From Chlorokybus atmophyticus (lineage: Eukaryota; Streptophyta; Chlorokybophyceae; Chlorokybales; Chlorokybaceae): a stretch of DNA of 64,000 nucleotides. The notes under the pieces were generated by a model. It searched no databases, was not told the origin of the DNA, and saw only the letters and a program-made list of their open reading frames with translations. Positions within the stretch are counted from its first letter, which is position 1; each line of letters begins with the position of its first letter. Made by a program: the position numbers and the translations under genes. Where the stretch lies: the NCBI GenBank assembly GCA_009103225.1, contig RHPI01002438.1:1026812-1090811 (forward strand), given 5' to 3'. Shown here in pieces: positions 1 to 11,915 of the stretch.

Positions 1-445
1 CGTATACAAGCCCCCAAGGCAAAAAAGGGTGGGGGGCTTCTGTAGAAAACGCCATTCTACGGGCAAAAATAGGCTCGACTGGAGGCCCCCCGAGAACAAA
101 AGGTGGGGGGCTTTTGTAAAGTGCGGGCTTGTGTGCGAATAAATATGGTAAGAGTTGAAAGTCAGTTATGCAACTTTGTATGTATGACTGTATTAGCTGA
201 GTTGAGCATGAGCATATACAACATTATACTTGCGTGCGGAAACTAGGTGTTCGAATGTCTCAACGTGGTCTTCTCGCTCAAAGTCCTTGACTGAAGTCCC
301 TTCTGCTTGGTGCATTGTGCCTTGCAATGCAATTATGAGTACTCCACCCGCATGCATCGATCACCAAGACACGCACGCGCAAACGCGTACTCCCACACGC
401 ACGCCACAGCGGCCAAGCTTGTGCTGGTTGTTGGGCGGGCTGGCG
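1..445. other. Left-edge non-coding stretch
   Basis: No supported gene. It holds two direct copies of a roughly 35-bp unit near 11-48 and 86-120, each with a C run, an A-rich middle and a GGGGGGCTT core followed by TGTA. The stretch just before 446 is probably the 5' leader and promoter of the p27/ZNRD2 gene. Confidence 0.5.
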
Positions 446-3348
446 ATGGCGGCGGCGGCGTCGGCGGCGGTGGCGATGAGCAGCCGGCCGGTCTCGTCTC
501 CTACACGCCTGAGCGCCTTGTCGCAGAAGCTGCTGGAAGGCTGGACCATGCTGGCGCAGTCCTGCCCGGATCAGAGCTGCAACGTGAGTGCCTGCGTGCA
601 TGACGGGCGCCTGCACCACTCAGCTGTGTTTGCTTCATGCTTCCTGGCTCAATTGTGCAAACAACTCTGAAATAAAGTTGTTTAGCACAACTCAAACACC
701 AACCCTCCTCTTTAGTGCAGCTACCCTCAACTTAGACGCCATCAACAACATGACTTGATTGCTTGGATTGCCACCATGCCGGTGGAGTCATGAAGTTCAC
801 AGCTTCACGTCATGTTTTCGTTGCAGTCGAGCTCAATTGCAACCCTCGCTTTGGTCGCGTTGCACAGTAGGCTTGCCTTCATGCTCTGCCTTCAATGGTG
901 AAGTCTTGCAACGAGCCCCATGAAACTGCTGCAAACAAAGTCCTGGTTTCTGGCTTCAACTCTTTCAACTTGCCGTACGACTGTGCGCAATGCGCTGCAC
1001 ATCTAAGCTGCCCAACTGCTCTATTATGACAATAAACATTGCTGCTATTGCTGACTACTGAAAGGTGGTTTGCTTCTTCTTGCATGCAGGTGCCGCTCGT
1101 GCAGGCGCGCTCAGGTTCGCCCGTGTTGTGTGTCAGCTGCGGCATGTCGTGGAATCGCCTCGCTGACATCGCCGCCACGGATGCTAATGGCGACGCTGAT
1201 GATGGCGAGGGAGCAGAGGAATACAAAGAAGATGAGGTGTGTTTGAGTAAGATATGTTGTGTTGCTGGGATCTCTGTTGAGTGCTTTGTGGGAGGGAACT
1301 TGTTGCTTGACCCTTGCTTGCTGTTTCATACTTGGCTTGTGCTTGCGAAATCTTGTGTGTGAAAGTGTTCTTGTTTGAGTGCACAGGTGAAGTATGATGA
1401 CATTGCGCAGGCGTTTTGTGCCGGCGAGGGCGCAGCAGGTGCAAGTGAGGAAATTGTTACAAACTTAAGACAAGTTATCAGATTGACTGGCATTGTTAGA
1501 TGTGCTTGTGATATGCATCACGCTATGCTTAGATGCGAACGAGATAGATGCTGCGCTGCCGGAGCTGACTGCAGACGAGGCTGCAGCTCGGGACAAGGCC
1601 AGGCAGAGGTAGCATGTTGGTCATTGGGTGCTTTGGTGGCTTGTTCATGTATGTGTGGGTGGTTGGCGCAGTGTGGAATTACACATGCACACGATGGCAT
1701 GTGCGACAAGCGTGTGCGTGCGCACACGCATGAATGCGTGTGCGTGTTGCACATGTGAGCGTGCATGTACCGTCTAAGTGTGCATGCACGCTCACATGTC
1801 AGCATGCACACTACCGTTTTGCTTGAACTGGGTGCGTATTCTCGGCATTGGCAGACACCTTAACAACCACACTCGCATACAGATCCGATTACATCAGCGG
1901 CCAGCTGGCGTCTAAGCTGCTGCAGGGTTGGACTCTACTCAATGAACACTGCCCCATTACAAACTGCCAGGTACATGTCATACCTCATTTACATATCCAT
2001 ACGTGGACTGCTTGACAATGCCAGTGAGCAGGCTAAGTACATGTTGTCATCGCTGCCTTGCATGACTGTAACCTTATACTTCATTCAGACGCCTCTGGTA
2101 AGAAACAGAGAGAAGCAGCGCTTCTGCGTGGGCTGTGGGTAAGCGCTTACCAAAGTAACACACCGTAAAGCAACCTTGGGCATTTCGCAGCTGCCGTTTC
2201 ACATTGCCGTCATGCTTCTTAATCATGCCTAGCCAGATTAGTGTTGATGCAACATTGAAGATGCAACGTATCATTGTGTCTTATATAGCAGATAGGGTAA
2301 ATCTGTGTGTTGTATCAGGCTTTGGGTGAGGAGGGCTGATGAAGATGAGGCAAAGGGCATCCCCACGCCATCACAGTCAGCGCGTGCACCAGAGCCGCGC
2401 AGAGAGGAGGAGCCAACAACAACAACCGCGTCTCCTGCACGGCACGTCGGCGAGCAGCAGCCTGCGGCATCCAATGCCGGCGCGGAGCAGCTGTCATCCC
2501 ACACGCACAGACTGAGAGCTGATGCCTCGCCGTCGCCGCTTGGAAAGCATCCAAGAGAGAACGGAATGGACTTGCCACTCTCGGTGTCTACAAGACAGGT
2601 TTACTCAACCACTTACTCATCCACAAATCAGTTCGTATTCATCCCCTCCATACGCTGTTGTTTGCATGCTTTTCAGCTGCATTCAACTGTGTTAACTGCA
2701 CTGAAGTGCAAGGTGTAATGTGCTCGTGCGTGTGGTCCAGTAGTCTTACTTGACTCCACTACCAATTTGGTCCACAATCGTCCAAGCTCCAAGCTCGTTG
2801 CAAGCCCATAGTCACAAGTCAGAATTTCGTGGATGCATGCAAACCGAGCATGTTTCTGCGCGCTGCTGCGCCTGCAGTGGTGCTTTGTGTAGCTGCTCCG
2901 TCTGGCGGTTGCGATCAACTCGTGCTGATGAAATGCCTTGCTGCGCAGACTGATCTCGGCAGTGTTGTTGCTGCCACTGTACAGACCATTGGCAGGAAGA
3001 TTGAGGTGAGAAGATATGGACGACCACTACATGCATTGCACTTTATTTCTGCAGCAATGTTGATGTCGATAATGAAACTGCTCGCTGGTTTGCAGGCATG
3101 CCGTCAGCTGCTTGAACAGACTGAAGACATGCATGAATGCCAGCAGGTGGGCTGTTACACAGAAATTGAACTGTGCCCAGTACTCAGTGTGGGCTTTTCA
3201 TGGCTTTGCAGCAGAGTCTACAAGTGTTGTTCTGCGGCGTTGACGAAAAACCGAATGATGCCGTTGTTCACTCGTGTTGCAGGTTTGCAGCATGATTGCG
3301 CAGTACGTGCAAACAATACTGACGTTGCAGTCGCTTCAAGAGCGGTAA
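446..3348 (+). CDS. ZNRD2/SSSCA1-like protein with two autoantigen-p27 zinc-ribbon domains
   Basis: Predicted exons are 446-583, 1090-1236, 1387-1438, 1533-1608, 1883-1970, 2089-2138, 2319-2598, 2823-3005, 3096-3146 and 3283-3348; all phases join and give about 376 aa. Two p27 domains are visible. The first (about residues 20-65) reads LLEGWTMLAQSCPDQSCN, is split by an intron, and continues VPLVQARSG...LCVSC. The second (about 145-184) reads LLQGWTLLNEHCPITNC and continues TPLVRNRE...FCVGC. Each gives a C-x4-C / C-x2-C zinc ribbon. A Glu/Pro/Thr-rich linker follows, then a helical C-terminus ending LTLQSLQER, similar in style to plant p27 homologues. Human ZNRD2 has one such ribbon; its molecular role is poorly defined. 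The ATG at 446 was chosen because the frame before it lacks p27 similarity. The exon 3 donor could be 1438 or 1444, and the exon 8 acceptor is the least certain edge. Confidence 0.85.
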
Positions 3349-4562
3349 GCCGGAAACGTTGGCCTTGCTTCACATCAGTCTAGGGGCATTATGCTAATCG
3401 TGATAGGGTTCAGGTGAGTATTAGGCTAGGGTGACAACCAGTGTTGTTGTCCGCTGCGCTGGGCTGTACAGTGAGTCGTGCAGTACATTAGGGTAAGCTA
3501 TTTACATAATTTTCAAGGTGCTGACCTGCGCGCACACGATCCGTTGCTTGACCTCAGGTCAGTCAGGATCAGGAAGGTTTTGAGTAGGGGCAAGAGGATT
3601 AGTGCAATAATGTCATGGGAGATGAGTTCTGTTACAAAGCCAGCGAACCCAACAGGTGTTGTGTATCAAAGGCAATGCAGTATTGTGGCATTGTGCGCTG
3701 ACTGCGTTTTGTTCTAAGCAAGCAGTAACAGTATGGGGTTTGGGGGTAACTTTCAACAGGCACATTGCTCGCAACTGGCATTATGCTAGAACATTCACGC
3801 TGAACATGGAGATGCGGGCTTCCAAATGCACAAGGATATCACAGCCGCTCATGGTGGCTAAGCCACCGCGCACAACTGGACACTTCCATGGGCGCACAAT
3901 GGTTGTACTGCATAACAGTTCATTCAGCAAGAACCTTGCTAGTGACAACCAACATCACACACAGCAGTTGTAAATGAGTTTCCAGTGATTCAGCAAGCTG
4001 ATTGCTAGTAACAATCAACATCAAGCACAGCAGTTGTACTTAAGTTGTTTTTGTATTTTCAGTGAATCAAGCACTTTGTGTACTAATGTCGTTGCCAACT
4101 TTGTGCAACATTCAGCTTTAAAGTGTACAACTACTTCGGTCGGCGACTTGTTTCAGATGTTCTCAGGCGAACTGTCCATTCTGTTTGCTGGAGTATGAAA
4201 CAACAATCTGCAGACGTTTTGAAACAGCATTAGTGTGAACAGATCGCACAAGACACGTGTTTGGGATTGATATAGGCTGGTATTAGATATAGAATATACA
4301 AATATACAACAAGGAACTCTATACTGCGTACTAAACTCTCTAACTACTTAGCTGGTTGTTCTTGGCCTAAGAAAATCCTACTCAAAACCTATCTGCGCAC
4401 ACACATATCCAATCTGTAGACACACCGCAATCCGTGCAAACCCCACCCAACTGTGCAAGCCCGACGGCTCCCGTGTGCAAACCCTTGTGGTGCATCCTGT
4501 TTCCCCGTTCTGTCCACTTTGGCACCTGAGCCCTGCCTGTGGAGATCCCAACATCTCCATAT
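3349..4562. other. Gene-free stretch between convergent genes
   Basis: About 1.2 kb between the ends of the p27 gene (+) and the DUF3110 gene (-). Open frames are short with no domain signal. Two loose copies of a phrase around CATTCAGCAAG...AGTGACAACCAACATCA...ACACAGCAGTTGTA occur near 3920-3970 and 3985-4040, a small local duplication. Both 3' UTRs probably lie here. Confidence 0.5.
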
Positions 4563-5695
4563 TCACACCCAGTTCATCAGCGTCTCGAAGCGCAGGCGTG
4601 CATTAAAAATCGCCTCCTCCGAAACATTGCCCAAAAGACTATCCTCCTCGGGAACCATCTGTACAGCGTCCACGCGAATCAGAGCCTCCTCATATATGGC
4701 AGGCTCTTGGGAAAGAACCTCAAACTCTCCGTTGCGCAACCGCGTAACACGCTCCCAATCGCTCATCTCTACAGTGCTCTCTGGTGGGTACACCAGCTCG
4801 CCTTCGCAGGCAACCTGTACAGTGTAACAGCTCTCCTGGCAGAACGTCTGCAGGCTGTCTGGCGCAATGCTCTGCACAGTTGGCCGCATGGTAAGCTGCG
4901 CCTCCAGCAAACCCATGAACCGCTCCGCATCTTCTTCAGCCTCAAATGCCAACACAACCTACAGTACACATAGGGTAAATAACATAGCCTATGAAGCAAC
5001 CAAGTCAACACTGAAACAATAATACACCGCAACCAGTGGCTAAAGAAAACAGACTGACCAGACTGTACTGATCCAACCACTACAGAGTAGCTAACGCAGG
5101 ATGACCCATTCCATGCAACACAAACAGTGGCTTACGTTTTCAGGGCCGTTGTCAGTCTCATCGTCCTTCTGCAGCACGTATATGCCTTCGTCATTGGAGC
5201 CAGCGTTGAAAAGCAGCACATAAACCTGAGGGAGCTCGCGCCAGTCCTGATCACGACCACGGCGCTGCCCAGCCTCACGATTTTCTTGCTGCCAACCCCT
5301 CCCACGAGACTCGCGTACAAAATCCGCAAAACTAGCCGCAAGACGCTGCCCCTCCCGCTGCTCCTTGCCCCATGCCCCGCCATTGCCATACCCGTATCCA
5401 GCCCATTCGCAAACAACTGCATCAAAGGTAAAACCAATGTCAATAAGCGCAAAGCCAAGAATGAAATGTTACCCTACTGATATGCATAGCCACCGGTGAA
5501 AAGTGCAGTTCAGCTGCAAAACAAGGTTGTGTGAAACCCTTGCCCAAGCTCACCTTTCTTAGCGTTCCGTCGGTGGTTCTGCTGAGGCTTCGGCCGGTGT
5601 GGCCTGGCCGCGTTCAGTGGGGCAGAGCCGGAGCAGCAGGCCTCAGCCGCCCGTGCAAGCTGCGCAGCTGCAACAGCAGCAGCGGCGGTGGCCAT
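4563..5695 (-). CDS. Plastid-targeted DUF3110 domain protein
   Basis: Three exons on the minus strand (5695-5554, 5416-5136, 4958-4563) join in phase to give 272 aa. The N-terminus is Ala-rich (MATAAAAVAAAQLARAAEA) and then basic, as expected of a plastid or mitochondrial transit peptide. A Gly/Arg/Gln-rich linker leads into the DUF3110 signature: VYVLLFNAGSNDEGIYVLQ, then an intron, then VVLAFEAEEDAERFMGLLEAQ with PTVQSI and LVYPPEST further on. DUF3110 proteins are conserved in cyanobacteria and plastid-bearing eukaryotes; no biochemical role is assigned here. The C-terminal extension of about 55 acidic residues (LSQEPAIYEEALIRVDAVQ) looks structured rather than spurious. The start is the ATG at 5695, with an in-frame stop just upstream. 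It converges on the p27 gene. Confidence 0.85.
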
Positions 5696-8600
5696 TGAAC
5701 CCTACAGCTTCTGTCCGGAAGCTTCTGCCCGACTGCACAGAGGCCGCACCAGCGTTCTTATCCAGACACCCACACGTGCCCACGCACCAACACCACCACC
5801 GTTCTCTTCCAGGCCGTCTTCACAGCCGCCGCCTCTGCCGCACGTACCTCCACCGCCGCCTCGCACACAACCTCGCTGCTGCTTACACTGCTTGCCTCCA
5901 CAGCTTTGGCAGCAAGCAGGCATGGCGAGATACACCCGTAAGTTTCGAGCCGTAACCCAAAACACGCGAGAGAGCGAGAGCCACGCCTCGTTGGCAGATG
6001 CGCCGACGCCGCCAGATTGCATGCACCGACGACCGCTCTCAGCAGCATGTCAGATAACAGCCGGCGCGCGGAGCGCCAACTTGTCTGCCCATAGCGATGC
6101 GGGCGTCGACGTACGAGCGACCTTGGATTCACAAGTAAGCAGTATCGGCGCCCTGATTTTCTGATTGCAGCGAACAAGTGGTGTTTAACATTCTGGCGAG
6201 TTTTGCCCCACTCAAATCCGCGAAATTCAAATGCGTTCCCATGTTTCCCCTCTGACAAGCGGTACCTCGAGCCGCGGCATTGCGTCGCGCGATACTGGCG
6301 GATAACACCGTAGGAGGGAAGCGTATCTTGCGGTCTGCTGAGAATGACGCGCCGAGTACCTCGGTTACACCCATTGCACCAAAACCGCGTAAAAAAACTG
6401 ACAGACAGCAGAGTGGCGGTTAAAACACTCGGGTACGCACTAACCCACACCCGTTGCGTAACCGACAAGCCCCAGCAGAACAATCCACCAAGCCGTGGCG
6501 CGAGGGCGATTACACTAACTGACGTTGCCTACTGGCTTTCCTGTTTTTGTGCTACTACAGTGTATAGCCACCGTCGACGTTTTTAACCGCAGTTGGGGGC
6601 TTTAACTGACGCGCTCCCCCGCCTGCCACTTCTCCCGCCACACACAGCCAAGCTGGCCAATCGCCAAACGCGTGGCGGTTTTCAGAGGCCCGCCTTTTAT
6701 GCAGTTATTTTCAAGTTGATTCATTGTACTGCAGAACAAATGTCGATCTGATCATCATGGTTGCCCTGTCGCCGGCGACACATCAATTGAGGGTGAATGT
6801 TATGTTGGTGCAGTGGGTTAGTACCACGGGGTACAATGTTGTGTTCTGTGAAGAGACATAACCCAATTTAGGGTTTCACAAGTGATGGCAATGATTTCGC
6901 CAGTTTTCGCTGCCGCCTGGTGCACTACAGCTTGGCTGCCACGCTGGCGGCGGCGGTCATGGCCATGTCGCAGCGATAGGAGGTCGACAGGCCTTCATGT
7001 GAGGGGAGGAGACATTCTGCCACCACTACTCTATGTCATGCATGTCCTTAACTGATGCATAAGTATGGTGTGTTCCTAAACACCACCAACTTCACATGTT
7101 TAACAATTATGTAGATTGTGTTAACTGTGCTAACACTATGACTGCATGACCGCTGGACTGACTATTTGAACGAGATACCTGGTATCAACTACGCACGCCT
7201 GCAGTCAATTCACTACAACGGCACTGGTCTTACCAGCAGCGGCACAGAGGCGTTGGCGCTGGCAGCTGTAAGAGCAAAGCATTCTGCACAGCACATCATC
7301 CCCACGCTCACCCGCCCCTTTGCCTTTGCTGCTGCTGCTGCTGCTTACTGTTTGGTATTGCTGCCCTACTTTGCTAACTCTTCAAACCCTGGCGCTGATT
7401 GCCACATGTTGGTTGGTTGGTTGGTTGTGCCTACTGCCTGCTGCTCCACACCCCTCAACATCACACTACACGCACTTAGGTCGTGCACATAGAACTAGTC
7501 TGGTATTGCCCCTGCTATAATAAACTTATTGCTGCGAATGATTGCGCTTGATTTTGTTGCTTGCTTATGATAGTAGCTTGGCATTGTAATGCATTTGGCC
7601 AATAGATAATAGGATACCTGAAAAGATGCAATGCAAAAGGTAAACCCGTTTTCAGATGGACTGACTTAGCGGTCATTGTTAGCTATGTAGAGAATATTTT
7701 TCATGCGTGAGTAGGTTTGTCAGATGGTTAAGTTTATTGGGCAGACAATTTCTTCTCTAATAAGTTTCAAATTCGTTTGATAATCAGACATCACCACGTA
7801 AACTCATCTGAACTTGTGTCTCAGACATCTCATACGCAAGCTGTCCTCTGGAAGTTAGATTACAACTTGAGCAACAGAGTTTACTATATTTGTCAGCTAG
7901 CTGCATTGGATGTTGTGAATCTTCTGCAGTTGATCTGGACTTCCATGTTGATCAATCGCAAACATGTCAGGTATGAAAGGCATACAAAAACAATCTGCTT
8001 GTATTGAAAACACATGTGACAAACGAGGCGTGCTGCATGCAGGTACTTTTGCTGTCCAACTGTCGCACATTAGCAAGGCCGCTGGTATATTTTACAACCA
8101 AACAAGCCGTCCGCCGACAAGATTAATGGTAGAACATGTACATGCTGGTACATACGATTGCGGGTAACCACATCCTATTGATGTGAATTTATTATGATAG
8201 AATAGTGGTGCGGCTGTTTGGTCCGGCCTGCCGGCCCGCCGGCTGTCACGCAAGCAAGGTCACTTACACAACACACGCGCAAGGGCCATCTGTGATGGGC
8301 CAGCAGACTTCGCACCCGCGATTGCCGGGCTGCGCGGTAGTGTGCGCGATCTGCTGCCTGTCATTCTTATTGGCTTGGAGGCGAATACTAGCGTTGAACT
8401 GTTGGATCTGCCAAAGACAAGATTGTGGCCATCCAAAGCACACGTCCACATTACGCATTAGCTTAAAACATCATAAATAACAATAATGCGCACAGTATGC
8501 ACACTGTGTGCAATGGCCATATGTGACGGCATATTGTCAAGTTGGATATGTGCTAAGGATATCTTAAAATAGTGAGTATACGGTGAAATACAGCAGATGA

Positions 8601-9076
8601 TTCAGTACTACAGGTATGGCCACCTGAATGCATATGGGGAACAGTTACATCGAATCTTCAATTGACGGAGAAAATAGAATTCGCTGACATGCGAATTCTA
8701 TATTATCCAATCGGTAGTATGCGGCATGCTATTGATTGTTATTGTCCAAACCTACCCCGCTTACAGTAGCCTACATAACTTTTTCTTATTGTACCGCCCA
8801 AAAACGTTTAAAAAAAACACCATGTTTGATAAGCACGACAATGGAAGGAATCGGTTTTGAGTTTGTATGTGAAATCGGTAAACTGCTTTGTAATCGGTCT
8901 ACAAATTTAGTACCATACATAAAAAGTGCGCAACCGTTATTGTCGCAAAATGACTCTCCTGCCGGCCAACTAACTATTGGCAACGGCCGTGCACCTAAAA
9001 ATACTTATTTAGACTGCCGTGGTTCAGTCCACCTGTAATTTTGATACAGGGACCTGAGTACAACTTCCATTACTGT
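5696..9076. other. Gene-poor stretch upstream of the DUF3110 gene
   Basis: The first 900 bases are GC-rich and probably hold the DUF3110 promoter. The long minus-strand frame at 5758-6483 has no family resemblance. A possible orphan exon lies at about 7153-7267 (+): the frame reads HDRWTDYLNEIPG, then NYARLQSIHYNGTG, and ends at a GTAAGA donor, but no partner exons or family were found. The rest is AT-richer sequence with short inverted repeats, for example AGAATTCGC...GCGAATTCT near 8676-8701. Confidence 0.4.
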
Positions 9077-9345
9077 CAGGCCCTTTCCGTTACAATTCAG
9101 TCTTTAACAGATGACTATATATAATTAACAGGCACCTGTTAGTTACTTATCAGGCCTTAACAGGTGATTATGATTAAATAACAGGCACCTGTTAGTTACA
9201 CATTAAGCATTAACAGGTGACTACACCTATTTAGCAGGCACTTGCAAGTTACACATCAGTCTTACTTAGGTGACCAACCTATGTGACAGGCACCTGCAGG
9301 TTACACACCGATCCAGCGCAGGCGACCGAGCGTGATTCACAAGCA
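9077..9345. repeat. Degenerate 53-bp tandem repeat, about five copies
   Basis: Units start at about 9077, 9129, 9182, 9235 and 9287, with a trace at 9340, spaced 52-53 bp. Each contains CAGGCACCTG or a variant, then GTTAC, and about 25 bp later AACAGGTGA. CAGGCACCTG is nearly self-complementary and AGGTGA echoes it. Copies differ by 10-30%, so the array is old. It lies 3' of the unknown minus-strand gene ending at 9518. Confidence 0.8.
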
Positions 9346-9517
9346 CCAACTAAGTAATTATCGATAAAATAAGGCATTCCTTAAGTAACTGAAGGTGACT
9401 GATGTCTAATTGTCGTTATGTGTATTTGCATGACTACACGCGACTGTCACTAACTGCCAGCATCGTTTTGTGTCTGTGCTGTGTACAGGTACCTGAAATG
9501 TGTACAGTGTCTCTCAG

Positions 9518-11561
9518 TCACTTGCCAAGGCTTGTAGTTCGATTATGTGACTCGAATGCCTGCAGTTTTGTTGTATATAACAAGGATGCACGTATTGACA
9601 TGCATGAGCATAATGACGATTGACTGAGCTGGTTTAAGATGCACAACACTAAGTCACAAGAGCCTTGTAGCTGTGTACACTGCCAGTTAAACGGACTACT
9701 AATCGCGCTACGCTCCTCTCCATCATCGCTTTGCTCGTCATCATGGAAAAAAGCACCACGCGCCTGTGGAGGAGACGCCGGAGCTTGCTCTTCATCCTCA
9801 AACGGTTGTGCAAGCCAATCACATGCCGCTTCTGCTTCAGCGAGCGGGTTACGAGCTGCCGTCTCTTGGGGCCGGCGCCGCTTGAGATCTTTCAGGTATT
9901 CGACACGTGATGCAGTGCGGCGTTTCACAAGAGTGAATGGTTGGAGGGCTGCGTACCATTGCCTCATCTCGTGGTTGCGCTCCCGCTTCATTGACATGAT
10001 CATGGTGTTGATTTCGCTGAGGTACTCTTCATGTGTGTCAATGCTGGCAGCTAGAAGAGGGTCTCCATCCTTGCCCTGTAGGATACGCTCCACCTGCGTA
10101 GTTTACAGGCATGTTGTAGTGGCATCAGAAGCCACTATTCACGGCAGCGCGTCTGCAAGCCTGTAGTTTGGGGCTACAGCATTCTTAATTTGCTAGTACT
10201 TGAATTCAGAGTGCTCACCGTAAGCAACAAGGTATGCGAGGCGGTTAACTGCACTGTCAGCTGCCGGCGATCAGGTGTAGTGACAGCGTAAGACCAACAT
10301 TGCACGATCAATTGCCAGAATATGGGATTGCCCCGTTCATAAATGTATCTCCTCCGCTCCGGGTCTGCATTGTCGGCCACCTCAAATTTCCGCCATGACT
10401 TGTCTGCGAGAGTCATACCAACAAGGCATTAGTCACGATATAGATAGTTCAAGTTGAGCCTGCACTAGGCTAGAATAGTGCATGTAACTTACTTTGAAGC
10501 GCGTTGCGCATCTGGGCTTTTTGGATCTCGGGGTCCATTAAGGCGTCGATGTGCCTGATTAATTGGTTACAATAGGCAAGATGCGTACGTGTGAATGGAG
10601 GCTGAGTAAGAAGGCAATGTTGCATAGCAAACATGGTGGTGAGGGACCCAACTCACTTGCGCTTGTTGCTGTTGAACAGTGTCCGCGTCTACTCCTTCTC
10701 AGGGGCATGCTTGAAGTTGGTGACGTTCTCAGACCGGACCTGCGTAGCTTTCTTTAAAGCGACACTCCAATGGAAGGGGCACTCCTTGCGCGTCCAGTAC
10801 ACCTGATAAAACTTGGCCGCATCGGCCTCGTCGTCATGGTCGAAGCCAACTACCTATCACGGGCAGGTTGGTCAGTGTCACAGTGCAGTGAGGTCATAAA
10901 GCATTCACAGCACCTGACACATGATGTTACAAATAGTGTTCTCCTTGGGATAAACGTGGCTCTCTACCCAGTGGCCGTTTATGATTTTAACGACGGCATG
11001 TCGCAAATGCTGTCCACAGATGAACAATCCGTTACACATAGTGTCACAGTGTCACACAATGCTTACTTCGTTGCCAATCTTCCACTTGCTTGGGGAAGGG
11101 TTGCTGACGGCCGAGGTTGCTACGTCACGGCCAAACGCGTTTGAGTTGGGGGTTCCAATCGACCCTCTACAAGCACGGCCACGTGACTCATGCTGCCAGC
11201 CATGAAAGATGCAACGCTCACAGTTGAGCAAGAAGAACAACGTGCACAGTGTATCCAGAACGCATGCAGTCAGTCACTGTGCCAGTCATAAAAGAAGCAA
11301 GCATCAGAGTTTAAAGTTAAGCAAGAAGCAACATGCACAGTGCATCAACGACGCATGCATTCTAGCTTGCCCTTGCGACCGCGGTGTCAGGTGGAGTTGT
11401 TGTGATGGGCTGGGCGATAGCGCGGGGTCTTGCTGCCATTGGTTGGCCAAGAGTGGCTGCTGCTGGTTGGCAATGGTTGCCTGGTTGAACACTGGGGGCA
11501 ATGTGGACTGATGGCGCCGACCTCCACGACGAGGTGCACCTGCAGATGGACCACGAGGCAT
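9518..11561 (-). CDS. Uncharacterised seven-exon gene
   Basis: I do not recognise this protein. Exons 11166-11067, 11009-10914, 10853-10693, 10554-10493, 10403-10219 and 10093-9518 join in phase with GT-AG borders. A first exon starting at the ATG at 11561 (Pro/Gln-rich, MPRGPSAGAPRRGGRRHQ) is likely, but its donor is unclear. Visible segments are VVKIINGHWVESHVYPKE, YWTRKECPFHWSVALKK, HIDALMDPEIQKAQMRN, SWRKFEVADNADPERRR and GNPIFWQLIVQCWSYAV, then a long helical, highly charged last exon with an acidic stretch FEDEEQ. A TAG following exon 10853-10693 looks like a nonsense codon but is avoided by a GTAGAC donor at 10692, and the next exon then fits in phase. It could belong to the neighbouring transposon, whose plus-strand ORFs also begin with Pro/Gln-rich segments. 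Confidence 0.55.
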
Positions 11562-11699
11562 CTCTCTATATGATAGTCGGGTGCCACCTGCTTAGCTGAT
11601 GGTGGCGCTGCCGCATCCAACGCTGCCGCCGCCAGCTGGCCCGCCCAAATGTACAAGGCGCGAAAACGAAAATGAGGCGGTTTCCAACGTCTAATGTCC

Positions 11700-11915
11700 C
11701 GCACGAGAGTCGCACTTGTAATGCGTCCTTCTCCTATGGTTGATGGTACGAGTTATGCATTCGTGCCATCCATGCTTTGTACAACCAAGGGTAACAATGG
11801 TTTGGGCGTAACATTAATGGTACGACAGAGGCATCTCTCGTCCAACCCAGCCATTGGCGTACAATGGCTCTGTCGTTTCATCCATGGTACAACAAAGGCA
11901 TTGCTCGACCAGCCC
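11700..11915. repeat. Left cluster of GGTAC/GTACC motifs
   Basis: Within about 200 bp there are several copies of ATGGTAC or relatives (GATGGTACGAG, AATGGTACGAC, CCATGGTACAAC, GTACAATGG). The same motif family is dense at 16190-16370 and 21570-21895. It resembles the subterminal transposase-binding repeats seen in CACTA-type elements, but that role is inferred from position only. Confidence 0.45.

Noticed and set aside
5758-6483. 241-codon minus-strand ORF
   Set aside because: It overlaps the GC-rich upstream region of the DUF3110 gene, has no ATG-based family text and carries no domain pattern; long frames arise easily in GC-rich DNA.
10650-10700. Apparent nonsense codon (TAG) in the unknown gene, first taken as a sign of a pseudogene
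   Set aside because: A GTAGAC donor just before it and an acceptor at 10555 restore the phase exactly, so no lesion is needed.
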